Under the pieces are notes generated by a model, which had not been told where the DNA came from, did not search any database, and worked only from the letters and a program-made list of their open reading frames with translations. Both the position numbers and the translations under genes were made by a program. DNA of 64,000 bases from Kolteria novifilia (lineage in GTDB: Bacteria; Planctomycetota; Planctomycetia; Kolteriales; Kolteriaceae): assembly GCA_007748055.1 (NCBI GenBank), contig CP036279.1, forward strand, positions 5,518,001 through 5,582,000, in the 5' to 3' direction. This document shows, one piece after another, positions 1 through 8,902 of the stretch (position 1 is the stretch's first letter; each line of letters opens with the position of its first letter).

Positions 1-556
1 TCTCGAGCTGGTTCATCTTCTCCCCGGTGAGATCACCCTGGTAGGCTATGCTCAGTACCGTCATCGCCGGCATGTCGGCCACCTTGATGAACCGATCTTT
101 TTTCACCTCGCCCATGGTCGGCTTCTCCATGACGAAGTGCATTCGCTCCATCCCATAGGGGAACCCCTTCGCCGGCGTCGGAAAGTCCTTCGGTTCGTTC
201 ATGATCACCGGGGCGGTCATTTCGTGCTTGTGCGTCTTAAGGTAGGCGAAACAGATCCAGAACGCGCCATTGCCCGTCGCCGAGTACGTCCGAGCGAGGG
301 GGTATTGCTTTTCGACCACCTTTCCGACTTCGCTCGGTGGTGGAAAGCCCTCGGGCAGCGGCGCTTCGGCGATGTAGCCTTCGGGAAGGTTGACGGCTTG
401 CGAACCGCCCCCCGACTCAGCCGAAGCCGGCGAACCATCTCGAGTCGCCTCCTGCCCCGCTTGAGAAGTGCTCAATCCCGATAGTCCGAGGACAAACAGA
501 CCAGCGACCCCGACGAACACCCCGAAGGTCAACCGGTGAATCTGAGTCCATCCCAT
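1..556 (-). CDS. SOUL-type haem-binding family protein, secreted or membrane-anchored (3' end outside window)
   Basis: The minus strand is open from an ATG at 556 to the window edge (185 codons, no stop), so the C-terminus is missing. Residues 8-27 form a hydrophobic signal or anchor (TFGVFVGVAGLFVLGLSGLS), followed by a Gly/Ser/Ala linker. The globular part then has the SOUL-like order: an ARTYSATGNGAFWICF strand, the block MTAPVIM, the block GMERMHFVMEKP, and MPAMTVLSIAYQG near the edge. SOUL proteins bind haem or related tetrapyrroles, but binding varies and I see no decisive ligand. The N-terminal segment suggests it acts outside the cytoplasm. Family call is moderate because the domain is incomplete. 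Confidence 0.65.
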   Translation of the reverse strand, partial: MGWTQIHRLTFGVFVGVAGLFVLGLSGLSTSQAGQEATRDGSPASAESGGGSQAVNLPEGYIAEAPLPEGFPPPSEVGKVVEKQYPLARTYSATGNGAFWICFAYLKTHKHEMTAPVIMNEPKDFPTPAKGFPYGMERMHFVMEKPTMGEVKKDRFIKVADMPAMTVLSIAYQGDLTGEKMNQLE

Positions 557-737
557 GGTGACAGCTCCTGGTTCATGAGGTGGAGATGACGCCTCACTCT
601 AGGAATCGCTGTCAAGCACCGGGGGCTCCCTTCTCTCGCGCGGCGGCGGGGCCGAGGGAACCGAACCGATTCAGCGGCGAGGGGGCGGTACGGGAAGCAT
701 CGCGGAGAACCGGCCCTGATCAAAGGGCCTTGTCGCA

Positions 738-1001
738 TCAACCGTCGCCAATGCTCGCGGCGTCATCCTCGACAATGATCAGTTTGTGAGGGGCCACCCG
801 CTCTCTCAGTCGAGCGATCGCTTCGGACTCGGTTCGCTCGACCCCGGGCTGGAGGTAGATACAAATCGCGTCCTCGGCGGAACGCATTCCCATCCCATGG
901 ATACCATGCTTCCCCAGGAACTCCCCACGAAGCGAGGCCTTCAACTGGCGAAGCGTTTCCTTGCATTCATCCTCGGACATGTCCGACGGTCCCATCGTCA
1001 T
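738..1001 (-). CDS. Small protein resembling the N-terminal domain of the upstream protease
   Basis: An 87-residue protein starting with ATG at 1001, in a 4-base ATGA overlap with the stop of the protease gene, so the two are translationally coupled. It has no signal peptide, membrane segment or recognised catalytic motif. Its core (HGIHGMGMR, then ICIYLQPG, then a helix ending in APHKLIIVEDD) follows the pattern of the protease N-terminal region (VHAVGIGRKR, VRLYVVQKLP, then a segment ending in PTDVVEADP): strand, strand, helix, strand with an acidic end. I infer a free copy of the protease pro-domain-like module, possibly a chaperone or inhibitor. No enzymatic role is claimed. Confidence 0.6.
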   Translation of the reverse strand: MTMGPSDMSEDECKETLRQLKASLRGEFLGKHGIHGMGMRSAEDAICIYLQPGVERTESEAIARLRERVAPHKLIIVEDDAASIGDG

Positions 1002-2077
1002 GGAATGCCAATTTCAAGCTCGGTAAGAACGTGATCGATCTTGTTGGCGACGCCGTAGGTTCCGCTCGCGGGGCCGGCGAAATAGAGACCAACAATGGCG
1101 GCTTCGGTGCGATCCACGACCGCCGACCCGCTGTCCCCGCCCAAACCGAACGGCTCCGACGTCGTGGTCACAATCCGGAGTTGGTCCTCAAAGAGCGCCA
1201 CCACACTGGGATCATTATGATCCATCCCGACGAGAGCGTCATACTCGATGTCGTCGATTTTGCCTTCCGAGTAGCCCGTCGTCCGGCCGTGCTTGCGTAC
1301 CAACATCTCCGCCTCGGGCTCCTTGGTTCCCACGATTTCGCCGATGGAACAGATCTCCGGGACGTGGCCGACACCACCCAACAAGATGCCCAAGGCCGCG
1401 TCAACCCGATTGGGAGTGACCCCACCCATTTGGATCTCCACGAAGCGGTGAAGATTCGCGAAGTGCTCGAGGTACGTCCCGCCATCGGCGGGCCCTTGCT
1501 GATAGAGAGGATCGCCGATCAACGCGGCGTTGACGTTCGCGAACACGTGATTGTTGCTCAGCACGTAGGTCGCCGAGGGATCGTCGGTCAAGCGCATGGA
1601 ACGGCAGAACGTTCCGAGCGTTCCCGCGGTGATGTCGCGATGCCCCGCGCTAATACCGGCGACGACCGGCCGCTGCTTCTCCCTGCGACGCGTCGAACAA
1701 CTCGCGGCCGCGGCCTTGGGACCACCAGCCGGCGCCGGCTTCTTCGAGCGCCGTTTCACGAGAAGGTACGCCGGGTCGGCTTCGACCACGTCGGTCGGGA
1801 TTCCATTGATTTCCGTCGGCAGACGGTCCCTCGGGGAGAGAAGCGACTCGGGAAGTTTCTGGACCACGTAGAGTCTCACCGCGAGGTCGTTCCCCGTGTT
1901 CTCCGCCGTTCTCTTTCGACCGATCCCGACGGCGTGGACGTTGCGTCCAGCGTTTCCCACCGCGGCATGGACCGATAGCGTCGGGCGACGACCAATGACC
2001 TGGCCTCCCAAACCCAGTTGAAGGACTTGTGATCGAATCACACGCTTCGCCGCCCGTAGATCGTTGATGCTCGCCAT
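998..2077 (-). CDS. Trypsin-like (chymotrypsin-fold) serine protease with N-terminal pro-domain-like region
   Basis: A 359-residue protein. The C-terminal ~210 residues carry a chymotrypsin-fold triad: His in VLSNNHVFAN, a probable Asp in NRVDAALG, and Ser in GLGGDSGSAVV, the classic GDSG motif, followed by AIVGLYFAG. Residues ~25-105 form a separate N-terminal domain (VHAVGIGRKR to TDVVEADP), and a Lys/Arg/Ala-rich linker joins them. There is no convincing signal peptide, so it may act in the cytoplasm or be exported otherwise. Start is ATG at 2077, preceded by GAGAGGGGGCC. It forms a two-gene unit with the 87-residue gene downstream. Substrate is unknown. Confidence 0.8.
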   Translation of the reverse strand: MASINDLRAAKRVIRSQVLQLGLGGQVIGRRPTLSVHAAVGNAGRNVHAVGIGRKRTAENTGNDLAVRLYVVQKLPESLLSPRDRLPTEINGIPTDVVEADPAYLLVKRRSKKPAPAGGPKAAAASCSTRRREKQRPVVAGISAGHRDITAGTLGTFCRSMRLTDDPSATYVLSNNHVFANVNAALIGDPLYQQGPADGGTYLEHFANLHRFVEIQMGGVTPNRVDAALGILLGGVGHVPEICSIGEIVGTKEPEAEMLVRKHGRTTGYSEGKIDDIEYDALVGMDHNDPSVVALFEDQLRIVTTTSEPFGLGGDSGSAVVDRTEAAIVGLYFAGPASGTYGVANKIDHVLTELEIGIP

Positions 2078-2256
2078 GGCCCCCTCTCCCTTGTGTTCGG
2101 TTTCCTTCCACCTACCTGTGGGGAGGTCGCGACGTTCCCCAAGATTTCTCGAATTGCGGACTAACCAACCCTTCTCTTTCCCGATTCGTCACTATGCGTT
2201 AGGATAACGGAGCCTCCATCCGCCCACCGGACCCAGCTTCCCATGCGAGGTTCTCG

Positions 2257-5200
2257 ATGCACTCCAGGTTGAGTTCCGCTTTCGTCTCGCTCGTCGTCAT
2301 CCTCGCTTCGGGACACCGTTGCGCGGCCGCCGATGCCCACGCCATCGACTTCAACCGCGACATTCGACCAATCCTCTCGAAGAACTGCTTCTCCTGCCAC
2401 GGGCTCGACGAAGGGCATCGTTCGGCGGGGCTTCGGTTGGACGAGCGAGCCGGCGCGATGGTCGAACTCGACAGCGGGGAACGGGCGATCGTGCCCGGCC
2501 ATGCCGATCGCAGCGAACTCCTCGCCCGCGTCGCCACCGACGATGACTCGATCAAGATGCCACCCGAGGAGACCGGAAACGCACTCTCTGTCCAGCAGAT
2601 CGATTTGCTCCGCCGCTGGATCGAACAAGGAGCGCCCTACGCCAAGCACTGGTCGTTCGCCGTCCCAAAGAAGCGTCGACTTCCGAAGGTCATCCGCAAG
2701 GATTGGCCCCAAAACGAGGTCGATCACTTCATCTTGGCGCGACTCGAGCGGGAAGGTCTCTCGCCCGCTCCCCAAGCCGATCGTCCGACGCTGATCCGCC
2801 GACTGAGCCTCGATCTTCGGGGATTGCCGCCGACGCCCGAAGAGGTCGACGTCTTCGTGAACGATCGTCGCCCCGGCGCCTATGAACGCCTTGTCGATCG
2901 CTTCCTGAATGACCCCGCCTACGGCGAACGCTGGGCGCGGATGTGGCTCGATCTAGCCCGCTACGCCGATTCAAAAGGCTACGGATCCGACCCCCTACGG
3001 GAAATTTGGCGCTACCGCGACTGGGTCATCGACGCCTTCAACGCGAACAAGCCCTTCGACGAGTTCACCATCGAGCAACTCGCGGGCGATCTGCTCCCCA
3101 AGCCGTCCCTCGATCAACTGATGGCGACGGCCTTTCATCGCAACACGATGACCAACACTGAAGGCGGCACCGATGACGAGGAGTTCCGCGTCGAAGCCGT
3201 CCGCGATCGGGTCGACACCACGATCCAGGTCTGGATGGGACTGACGATGGGTTGCGCGAAGTGCCACACGCACAAGTACGATCCGGTGACCCAGACCGAG
3301 TACTACCGCTTCTACGCCTTCTTCAATCAGACCGAGGACAACGATCGCCCCGACGAGGCTCCCACGATCCCCGCGCCAACCGACGCGATCCGCGAAGCCA
3401 ACCGCGCGATCGACAGAGAGGTCGCCGAGCTCCGTCATCAACTCGATCAACCGACGGCGGAGTTGGCCGTCCTGCAGCAGACTTGGGAGGAGAAGCTTCG
3501 AAGCCGTGCCACCTGGACGCCACTGACCCCGCAAACCTTCCGAGCCCAAAGCGGCGCGGCCCTCGAACGTCTCGACGACGGCTCGCTCTTGGCCAAGGGG
3601 AAGATCCCGGCGACGGAAACCTACACCGTCGAAGGCGTGCGCAATCTCCACGGCATCACCGCGATCCGCCTCGAAGCGATCCCCGATCCCTCCCTTCCGC
3701 GTGGCGGCGCGGGACGGGGCGCCGATGGCAACTTCGTCCTCTCGTCGCTAGGAGTGGCGACGGCCGATCCCGCGGTGGCCGGTCAGCCGGTCGAGGGACG
3801 CTACCTCCGCGTCGAGCTCCCCGGCAACGATCGCCTCTTGTCGCTCGCCGAAGTGCAGGTCTTTGGCGACGGCACCAACCTCGCCCGCTTCGGCAAGGCC
3901 ACCCAATCGAGCACCGACTTCAGCGGGCCGGCGGAATGGGCCATCGACGGCAGGACCAACGGCGACTACACGAAGGGCCGTTCGACGACGCATACCGCGA
4001 AGGAAGACGATCCTTGGTGGGAAGTCGACCTCGGCCGTGCGGAAGCGATCGACAGCGTCACACTCTGGAACCGGACCGACAACAACAACCAAGATCGGCT
4101 TCGCGGCTGCCGCGTCTCGATCCTCGACGAGCGGCGCCAACCGGTTTGGCAACGAACGGTCACTGAGCCTCCCAATCCTAAGGTCGACCTGGTGATCTCG
4201 GGCAAGCAGCCGGTCGAACTTAAGAAGGGTGTCGCGAGCTTCGCCCAGTCGGGCTTTTCGGTGATGGATGTCATCAAGCCCAAGAGCCTCACGCAGAACG
4301 GCTGGGCCGTCGCCCCGCATCAGCAGAAGGCTCAAACCGCGATCTTCTTGCCAACCAAGCCCTTCGGCGATGGCAAGGACTCCGTCCTGAGCGTTCGGCT
4401 CGATCATCGCTTCAAGGACCCGGGCTACGCCCTCGGACGCTTTCGGCTCTCGGTCACCAACGATCCGGCCGTCAATGAGTGGCTAAGCGTCCCGGCCGAT
4501 GTTCTCGCTCTCGTGGATACCCCGCTGGAGGACCGCACCGACGAGCAGTCGCGCCGCGTCGATCGCTACTTCCGCACGATCACCCCGGCCCTGCAACCGG
4601 TGCGCGACCGCATCGCGGCATTGGAGAAGTCGCGTCCGAAGGCCCCCACGCTCCCCATCATGAAGGCCCTTCCCTCCGATCGGCAGCGAGAGACGTACGT
4701 CATGGTGAAGGGGAACTTCCTCACGAAGGGAGCGACCGTTTCGCCCGCGGTGCCGGCCGCCTTCCACGCGATGGAGACCTCCGCGCCAACCAATCGTCTC
4801 GGGGTCGCCCGCTGGCTCGTCAGCCCGCGCAACCCGCTCACCGCCCGCGTCAATGCCAACCGGATCTGGTCGCAGCTTATGGGCATTGGAATCGTCGAGA
4901 CCGAAGAGGACTTCGGCAGCCAGGGAGAACTCCCGAGCCACCCCGAGTTGCTCGACTGGCTCGCGGTCGATCTTGTCGAGAACGACTGGGATCTCAAGCA
5001 GCTGCTGCGGACGATCGTCACGTCGGCGACCTACCGGCAGGCCTCGACGACCACGCCCGAGAAGCTCAAGCGGGATCCCCGCAATCGCCTCCTCGCCCGC
5101 GGAGCTCGCTACCGACTGGCGGCCGAGACCGTCCGCGACCAGGCCCTCGCCCTGAGCGGACTCCTCTCGACCAAGATGCGGGGCGCCTCGGTCTTTCCGC

Positions 5201-5736
5201 CACAGCCGCCAGGACTTTGGCGGGCCGCCTTCAACGGGCGCGATCGCAAATGGGCCACGAGCGGCGACGAGGACCGCTTCCGCCGAGGCCTCTATACCTT
5301 TTGGCGCCGATCGGTTCCCTATCCCTCGATGGCGACCTTCGACGCCCCCAGTCGCGAGGTCTGCGCGGTTCGGCGGATCCGCACCAATACACCCTTGCAA
5401 GCCTTCGTCACCCTCAACGATCCGGTCTACATCGAGGCTGCCCAAGCCCTTGCTCGCCGCCTGGTGCGCGAGGGTGGCGCCACGCCCGAGGAGCGGATTC
5501 GCTATGGGCTGCGGCTTTGCCTCACGCGTCCTCCCGAGCAAAGCCAGGTCGACACCTTGCTCACGCTGCTGGCTTCGGAACAATCGCACTACAAAGCTCA
5601 CCCCGACGAAGCCAAGACCATGGCGACCGAGCCCTTGGGACCGTTGCCCGAGGGAACCGCCCCCGAGGAGATGGCGGCCTGGACCGTCGTCGCCAACGTC
5701 TTACTCAACCTTGACGCCGTATTGACCAGAGGATGA
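2257..5736 (+). CDS. Planctomycete DUF1549/DUF1553 protein with PSCyt1 cytochrome-type and F5/8-type C domains
   Basis: A 1159-residue secreted protein. A signal peptide covers residues 1-25. A cytochrome-like PSCyt1 domain follows, with the haem-binding motif CFSCH near residue 42. The DUF1549 domain spans roughly 155-360 (DHFILARLEREGLSP, then RRLSLDLRGLPPTPEEV and WLDLARYADSKGYG). A discoidin-like F5/8 type C segment spans about 540-640 (FGKATQSS, AIDGRTNGDY, WWEVDLG), suggesting carbohydrate binding. DUF1553 covers ~845-1085 (NPLTARVNANRIW, FGSQGELPSHPELLDWLA). Families of this type are abundant in Planctomycetes and are proposed to work on the surface in polysaccharide-related processes; the exact reaction is unknown. 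The stop overlaps the DUF1501 start by 4 bases, making an operon. Confidence 0.92.
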   Translation: MHSRLSSAFVSLVVILASGHRCAAADAHAIDFNRDIRPILSKNCFSCHGLDEGHRSAGLRLDERAGAMVELDSGERAIVPGHADRSELLARVATDDDSIKMPPEETGNALSVQQIDLLRRWIEQGAPYAKHWSFAVPKKRRLPKVIRKDWPQNEVDHFILARLEREGLSPAPQADRPTLIRRLSLDLRGLPPTPEEVDVFVNDRRPGAYERLVDRFLNDPAYGERWARMWLDLARYADSKGYGSDPLREIWRYRDWVIDAFNANKPFDEFTIEQLAGDLLPKPSLDQLMATAFHRNTMTNTEGGTDDEEFRVEAVRDRVDTTIQVWMGLTMGCAKCHTHKYDPVTQTEYYRFYAFFNQTEDNDRPDEAPTIPAPTDAIREANRAIDREVAELRHQLDQPTAELAVLQQTWEEKLRSRATWTPLTPQTFRAQSGAALERLDDGSLLAKGKIPATETYTVEGVRNLHGITAIRLEAIPDPSLPRGGAGRGADGNFVLSSLGVATADPAVAGQPVEGRYLRVELPGNDRLLSLAEVQVFGDGTNLARFGKATQSSTDFSGPAEWAIDGRTNGDYTKGRSTTHTAKEDDPWWEVDLGRAEAIDSVTLWNRTDNNNQDRLRGCRVSILDERRQPVWQRTVTEPPNPKVDLVISGKQPVELKKGVASFAQSGFSVMDVIKPKSLTQNGWAVAPHQQKAQTAIFLPTKPFGDGKDSVLSVRLDHRFKDPGYALGRFRLSVTNDPAVNEWLSVPADVLALVDTPLEDRTDEQSRRVDRYFRTITPALQPVRDRIAALEKSRPKAPTLPIMKALPSDRQRETYVMVKGNFLTKGATVSPAVPAAFHAMETSAPTNRLGVARWLVSPRNPLTARVNANRIWSQLMGIGIVETEEDFGSQGELPSHPELLDWLAVDLVENDWDLKQLLRTIVTSATYRQASTTTPEKLKRDPRNRLLARGARYRLAAETVRDQALALSGLLSTKMRGASVFPPQPPGLWRAAFNGRDRKWATSGDEDRFRRGLYTFWRRSVPYPSMATFDAPSREVCAVRRIRTNTPLQAFVTLNDPVYIEAAQALARRLVREGGATPEERIRYGLRLCLTRPPEQSQVDTLLTLLASEQSHYKAHPDEAKTMATEPLGPLPEGTAPEEMAAWTVVANVLLNLDAVLTRG

Positions 5737-7190
5737 CCATGCCCTCGCGACTTGACCTTGCCCACTCGATCACCCGCCGGCATTTCCTCGAACGATGCCA
5801 CGTGGGCCTCGGTTCGATCGCGCTCGCGGGAATGGCCGGCGCGAAAGCCCACGGAGCAACCGCGACCGACAACCCGCTGGCGGTGAAGACGCCACCTCTT
5901 CAGCCGAAAGCCAAACGGGTCATCTACCTGCACATGGCGGGTTCGCCTCCACAGCACGAGCTGTTCGACTACAAGCCGAAGCTCAAGCAGCACCATCTCC
6001 AGCCCTGCCCCGACGAGCTGATGAAGAACGTCCGCTTCGCCTTCATCAAGGGGCACCCGAAGCTACTCGGCTGTCCCTACAAATTCAGCCAGCACGGCGA
6101 CAGCGGAGCCTGGGTCAGCGAGCTGATGCCGAACTTCAGCAAGCTCGTCGACGACGTCACCTTCATCAAGTCGATGAAGACCGACCAGTTCAACCACGCG
6201 CCGGCCCAGCTCTATCTCTACACCGGCTCTCCCCGCTTCGGCGGCGCCTCGATGGGATCGTGGGTGACGTGGGGCCTCGGGTCGGAGAATCAAGATCTGC
6301 CCGGCTTCGTGGTCCTCGTCAGCGGCGGCACCGATCCCAGTGGCGGCAAGAGTCTCTGGGGAAGCGGCTTTCTCCCTTCCGTCTTCCAGGGCGTTCAGTG
6401 CCGCACCAAGGGAGACCCGATCCTCTACGCCAGCAATCCCAAGGGCATGAGCCGAGACGTTCGAAGGCGGAGTCTCGACGCCCTCAAGAATCTCAACGAG
6501 GCGGAATGGAAACGGTTGGGCGATCCCGAGACGCTCACGCGCATCAGCCAATACGAACTCGCCTTCCGGATGCAGATGGCGGTGCCGGAAGTCATGGACA
6601 TCCGCCGCGAACCGACCAAGGTCCGCGAAATGTATGGCGCCGAACCGGGTGAGTCCTCCTTCGCGAACAACTGTCTGCTCGCCCGCCGGCTTGTCGAGCA
6701 GGGAGTTCGCTACGTCCAGCTCTTCGACTGGGGCTGGGACATCCACGGGACCGGCAAGCACGACGACATCATGAACAAGCTTCCCCAGAAGTGCCGCGAT
6801 GTCGACCAGCCGATCGCCGCACTCTTGACCGATCTAAAGCAGCGCGGACTCTTGGACGACACGCTCGTCATCTGGAGTGGCGAATTCGGCCGGACTTCCA
6901 TGAACGAAGCTCGCAATGGCTCGACCTACTTGGGCCGTGACCATCACCCGTACTGTTTCACGATGTGGATGGCCGGCGGCGGCGTCAAACGGGGACACAC
7001 CCACGGCGCCAGTGACGAGCTGGGCTACTTCATCACCGAGAACGAGACGTCCGTGCACGATCTGCAAGCGACAATCCTTCACCTGCTCGGGTTCGACCCG
7101 CACCAGCTCAAGTTCCCTTACCAGGGGCTCGAGCAACGGCTCATCGGGCCGGCCAACGATCCCCGCGTCTGCCAAGAGATCCTCGCGTAG
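5733..7190 (+). CDS. DUF1501 family secreted protein (sulfatase-like fold)
   Basis: A 485-residue protein coupled to the upstream DUF1549/1553 gene through an ATGA overlap. The N-terminus has a twin-arginine motif (SITRRHFLERC) followed by a hydrophobic stretch, so Tat export is likely. Family signatures are HMAGSPPQHELFDYKPKL, VRYVQLFDWGWDIHG, VIWSGEFGRTSMNE and GRDHHPYCFTMWMAGGG, which match the alkaline-phosphatase-like DUF1501 family. These proteins nearly always sit beside DUF1549/1553 proteins in Planctomycetes, and the two probably act in one extracellular or periplasmic process. The substrate is unknown, and the canonical sulfatase cysteine motif (CxPxR) is not apparent. Confidence 0.92.
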   Translation: MTMPSRLDLAHSITRRHFLERCHVGLGSIALAGMAGAKAHGATATDNPLAVKTPPLQPKAKRVIYLHMAGSPPQHELFDYKPKLKQHHLQPCPDELMKNVRFAFIKGHPKLLGCPYKFSQHGDSGAWVSELMPNFSKLVDDVTFIKSMKTDQFNHAPAQLYLYTGSPRFGGASMGSWVTWGLGSENQDLPGFVVLVSGGTDPSGGKSLWGSGFLPSVFQGVQCRTKGDPILYASNPKGMSRDVRRRSLDALKNLNEAEWKRLGDPETLTRISQYELAFRMQMAVPEVMDIRREPTKVREMYGAEPGESSFANNCLLARRLVEQGVRYVQLFDWGWDIHGTGKHDDIMNKLPQKCRDVDQPIAALLTDLKQRGLLDDTLVIWSGEFGRTSMNEARNGSTYLGRDHHPYCFTMWMAGGGVKRGHTHGASDELGYFITENETSVHDLQATILHLLGFDPHQLKFPYQGLEQRLIGPANDPRVCQEILA

Positions 7191-7192
7191 CC

Positions 7193-8332
7193 TCAGTCGG
7201 CCTGTTTTCGTGGCGGCACTTTCTTGAAGAAGTCCCAGACGACTTCCCAGGCGTCGAAGTCGCGACTGGTCTTGCCGACGATCCGCCCGAGAAGGGCTGG
7301 CGGATCCGTTCCCGGTATCGTGTGACCACCATTCTTGACGACGTAGACCTCGACACGAACATCGTCATTGCCCAGTGGATAGCGGCGCACTTCGGTCGTC
7401 GTGCCGTCGTCCGGCTGACTCTCCTCGATCGTCGTGACCGTCGGCTCCCCGTCGATGTCGTTTGCCTCGAGGTACTTCTTGATGGTCTCATCCGTGGAAA
7501 TGACCCGCCCGCGTCGCGCCAGGAGCCTGCCACCAACAGCGCCGCCGTCAATCGGTACCAATCCGTCCGAATCTCCCTGAATGATGAGCACCGAAATCGG
7601 GTGCGACGGCGAAAAGTCGTCGGCGACCGGTTCCGCGAGGCCGCCGATGATGGGGGCGATGGCCGCGAAGAGATCCGAGGCGTTGGCGGCGAGGTAGTGG
7701 GAGAAGATCCCACCGTTGGAGATGCCGGTGGCGTAGATCCTCGAGCGGTCGATGGGGTGACTCTTCGCCAATTCCGCGACGATCGAACGCACGAACTTGA
7801 CGTCGTCGACCTTCTCACGCTGGGCGTTGATCGCCGGTGCTTCGCGACCATCGTTCCAGTTGCCGCCATACCCCTGGGGATAGACGACCAGGAATCCTTC
7901 TTTTTCCGCGAATTCATTCAAGCCGCGTCGTCGCGCGAAGCCCCGAGCCTTGCCACCACCGCCGTGGAAGACGAAGACGACGGGACTCCTCTCGGAAAGC
8001 GTCGAGGGCGTGAAGACGAAGTAGCTCCTCTCCCGGCCATCGAGTGTCATCTGGTGTTCGACGACCTGATTCACAAGCGCCGACTCGGATCGTCCACGGA
8101 GGGCTCTTCTCTCGCCAAGTGTGGAAAGTTCCTTGGCCGTCAACACGCCGTCCGCATCGGCGTCAAACCGTTTGAAGAGCCGGGGCGCCGTCAGTTCACT
8201 CTCGCTGAGCTTGCCGTCCCCATCCTTGTCAAATCGATCAAACAGCGTTCGCGTGCGCTTCGACTCGGCGGCGAGGACGACCGCTCCCAGGACGGCCAAC
8301 ACGACGACCGAGCGAGCGACCAACCAGTTCAT
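7193..8332 (-). CDS. Secreted EF-hand / poly(3-hydroxybutyrate)-depolymerase-like esterase
   Basis: A 379-residue alpha/beta hydrolase. Residues 1-21 are a signal peptide. Two EF-hands follow: FDKDGDGKLSESEL (about 34-47) and FDADADGVLTAKEL (about 56-69), both with intact Ca-binding Asp positions. The hydrolase domain has the oxyanion region VFHGGGGKARG (~121-131), VVYPQGYGGNW (~149-159), the nucleophile Ser205 in GISNGG, a candidate acid Asp in IQGDSDGLVP (~255), and a candidate His in VKNGGHTIPG. This is the LpqC/PHB-depolymerase-like esterase arrangement; the real substrate could be another ester such as a feruloyl or acetyl group. It converges with the DUF1501 gene, their stops 2 bases apart. 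Confidence 0.88.
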   Translation of the reverse strand: MNWLVARSVVVLAVLGAVVLAAESKRTRTLFDRFDKDGDGKLSESELTAPRLFKRFDADADGVLTAKELSTLGERRALRGRSESALVNQVVEHQMTLDGRERSYFVFTPSTLSERSPVVFVFHGGGGKARGFARRRGLNEFAEKEGFLVVYPQGYGGNWNDGREAPAINAQREKVDDVKFVRSIVAELAKSHPIDRSRIYATGISNGGIFSHYLAANASDLFAAIAPIIGGLAEPVADDFSPSHPISVLIIQGDSDGLVPIDGGAVGGRLLARRGRVISTDETIKKYLEANDIDGEPTVTTIEESQPDDGTTTEVRRYPLGNDDVRVEVYVVKNGGHTIPGTDPPALLGRIVGKTSRDFDAWEVVWDFFKKVPPRKQAD

Positions 8333-8902
8333 GACGAGTGTCCTGTGACAGACCGACGGAAGCGCTCCCCTCGGCGCGACGCGTGGTCCCTACCTCATGA
8401 AACACCAAGAACGACTATTCGACTCCGCATGCGGTCACGCCGTCGGAAAACCGGTGGCGAAACACCGATACGCCGGATGACCCAACAAACGCCTCCGGAA
8501 TCGTAACCAATTACGCGAACACGTGTTACAACAGAGCACCCTGCGGTGATCACTCGCTCGCCCTGTCGCTTCGAACCACCACTGAAGTACACCCGTTTGG
8601 TGACATAATCGCTTCATTCGGCCGCCGGGGTATCGGGAAGACCGATTGTACCGGCTGGGGAGGGAGAGGGAGACAAAACGGTTTCGGATTCCGCTCCGAA
8701 ACTATTCCAGTATCCCCAACCTACCGATGAAAGAGACGAGCTTGTGATGGTAACCCGTTCGGCGGTTGCTGGGCCCGATCTGAGGCCCGACAGCATACGG
8801 GCGGGGAGAACCGGTGCCCAGAGCGTGGCTCCCCGGTGGTAATCACATAGCAGCTTGGAACCCGTTCTGCCTGCCGTCTTCTCTGAAAGGAGATGTTTCT
8901 CA
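8333..8902 (+). other. Divergent intergenic region upstream of esterase and Cys-rich genes
   Basis: About 570 bases between two divergent genes, without a credible ORF. It must contain both promoters. Visible structures are the palindrome AACACGTGTT near 8519-8528, flanked by GTAAC/GTTAC, and the inverted repeat TTTCGGA-N6-TCCGAAA at about 8682-8701. I cannot assign an operator with confidence. A strong ribosome binding site (GAAAGGAG, 8885-8892) precedes the Cys-rich gene. Confidence 0.4.
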
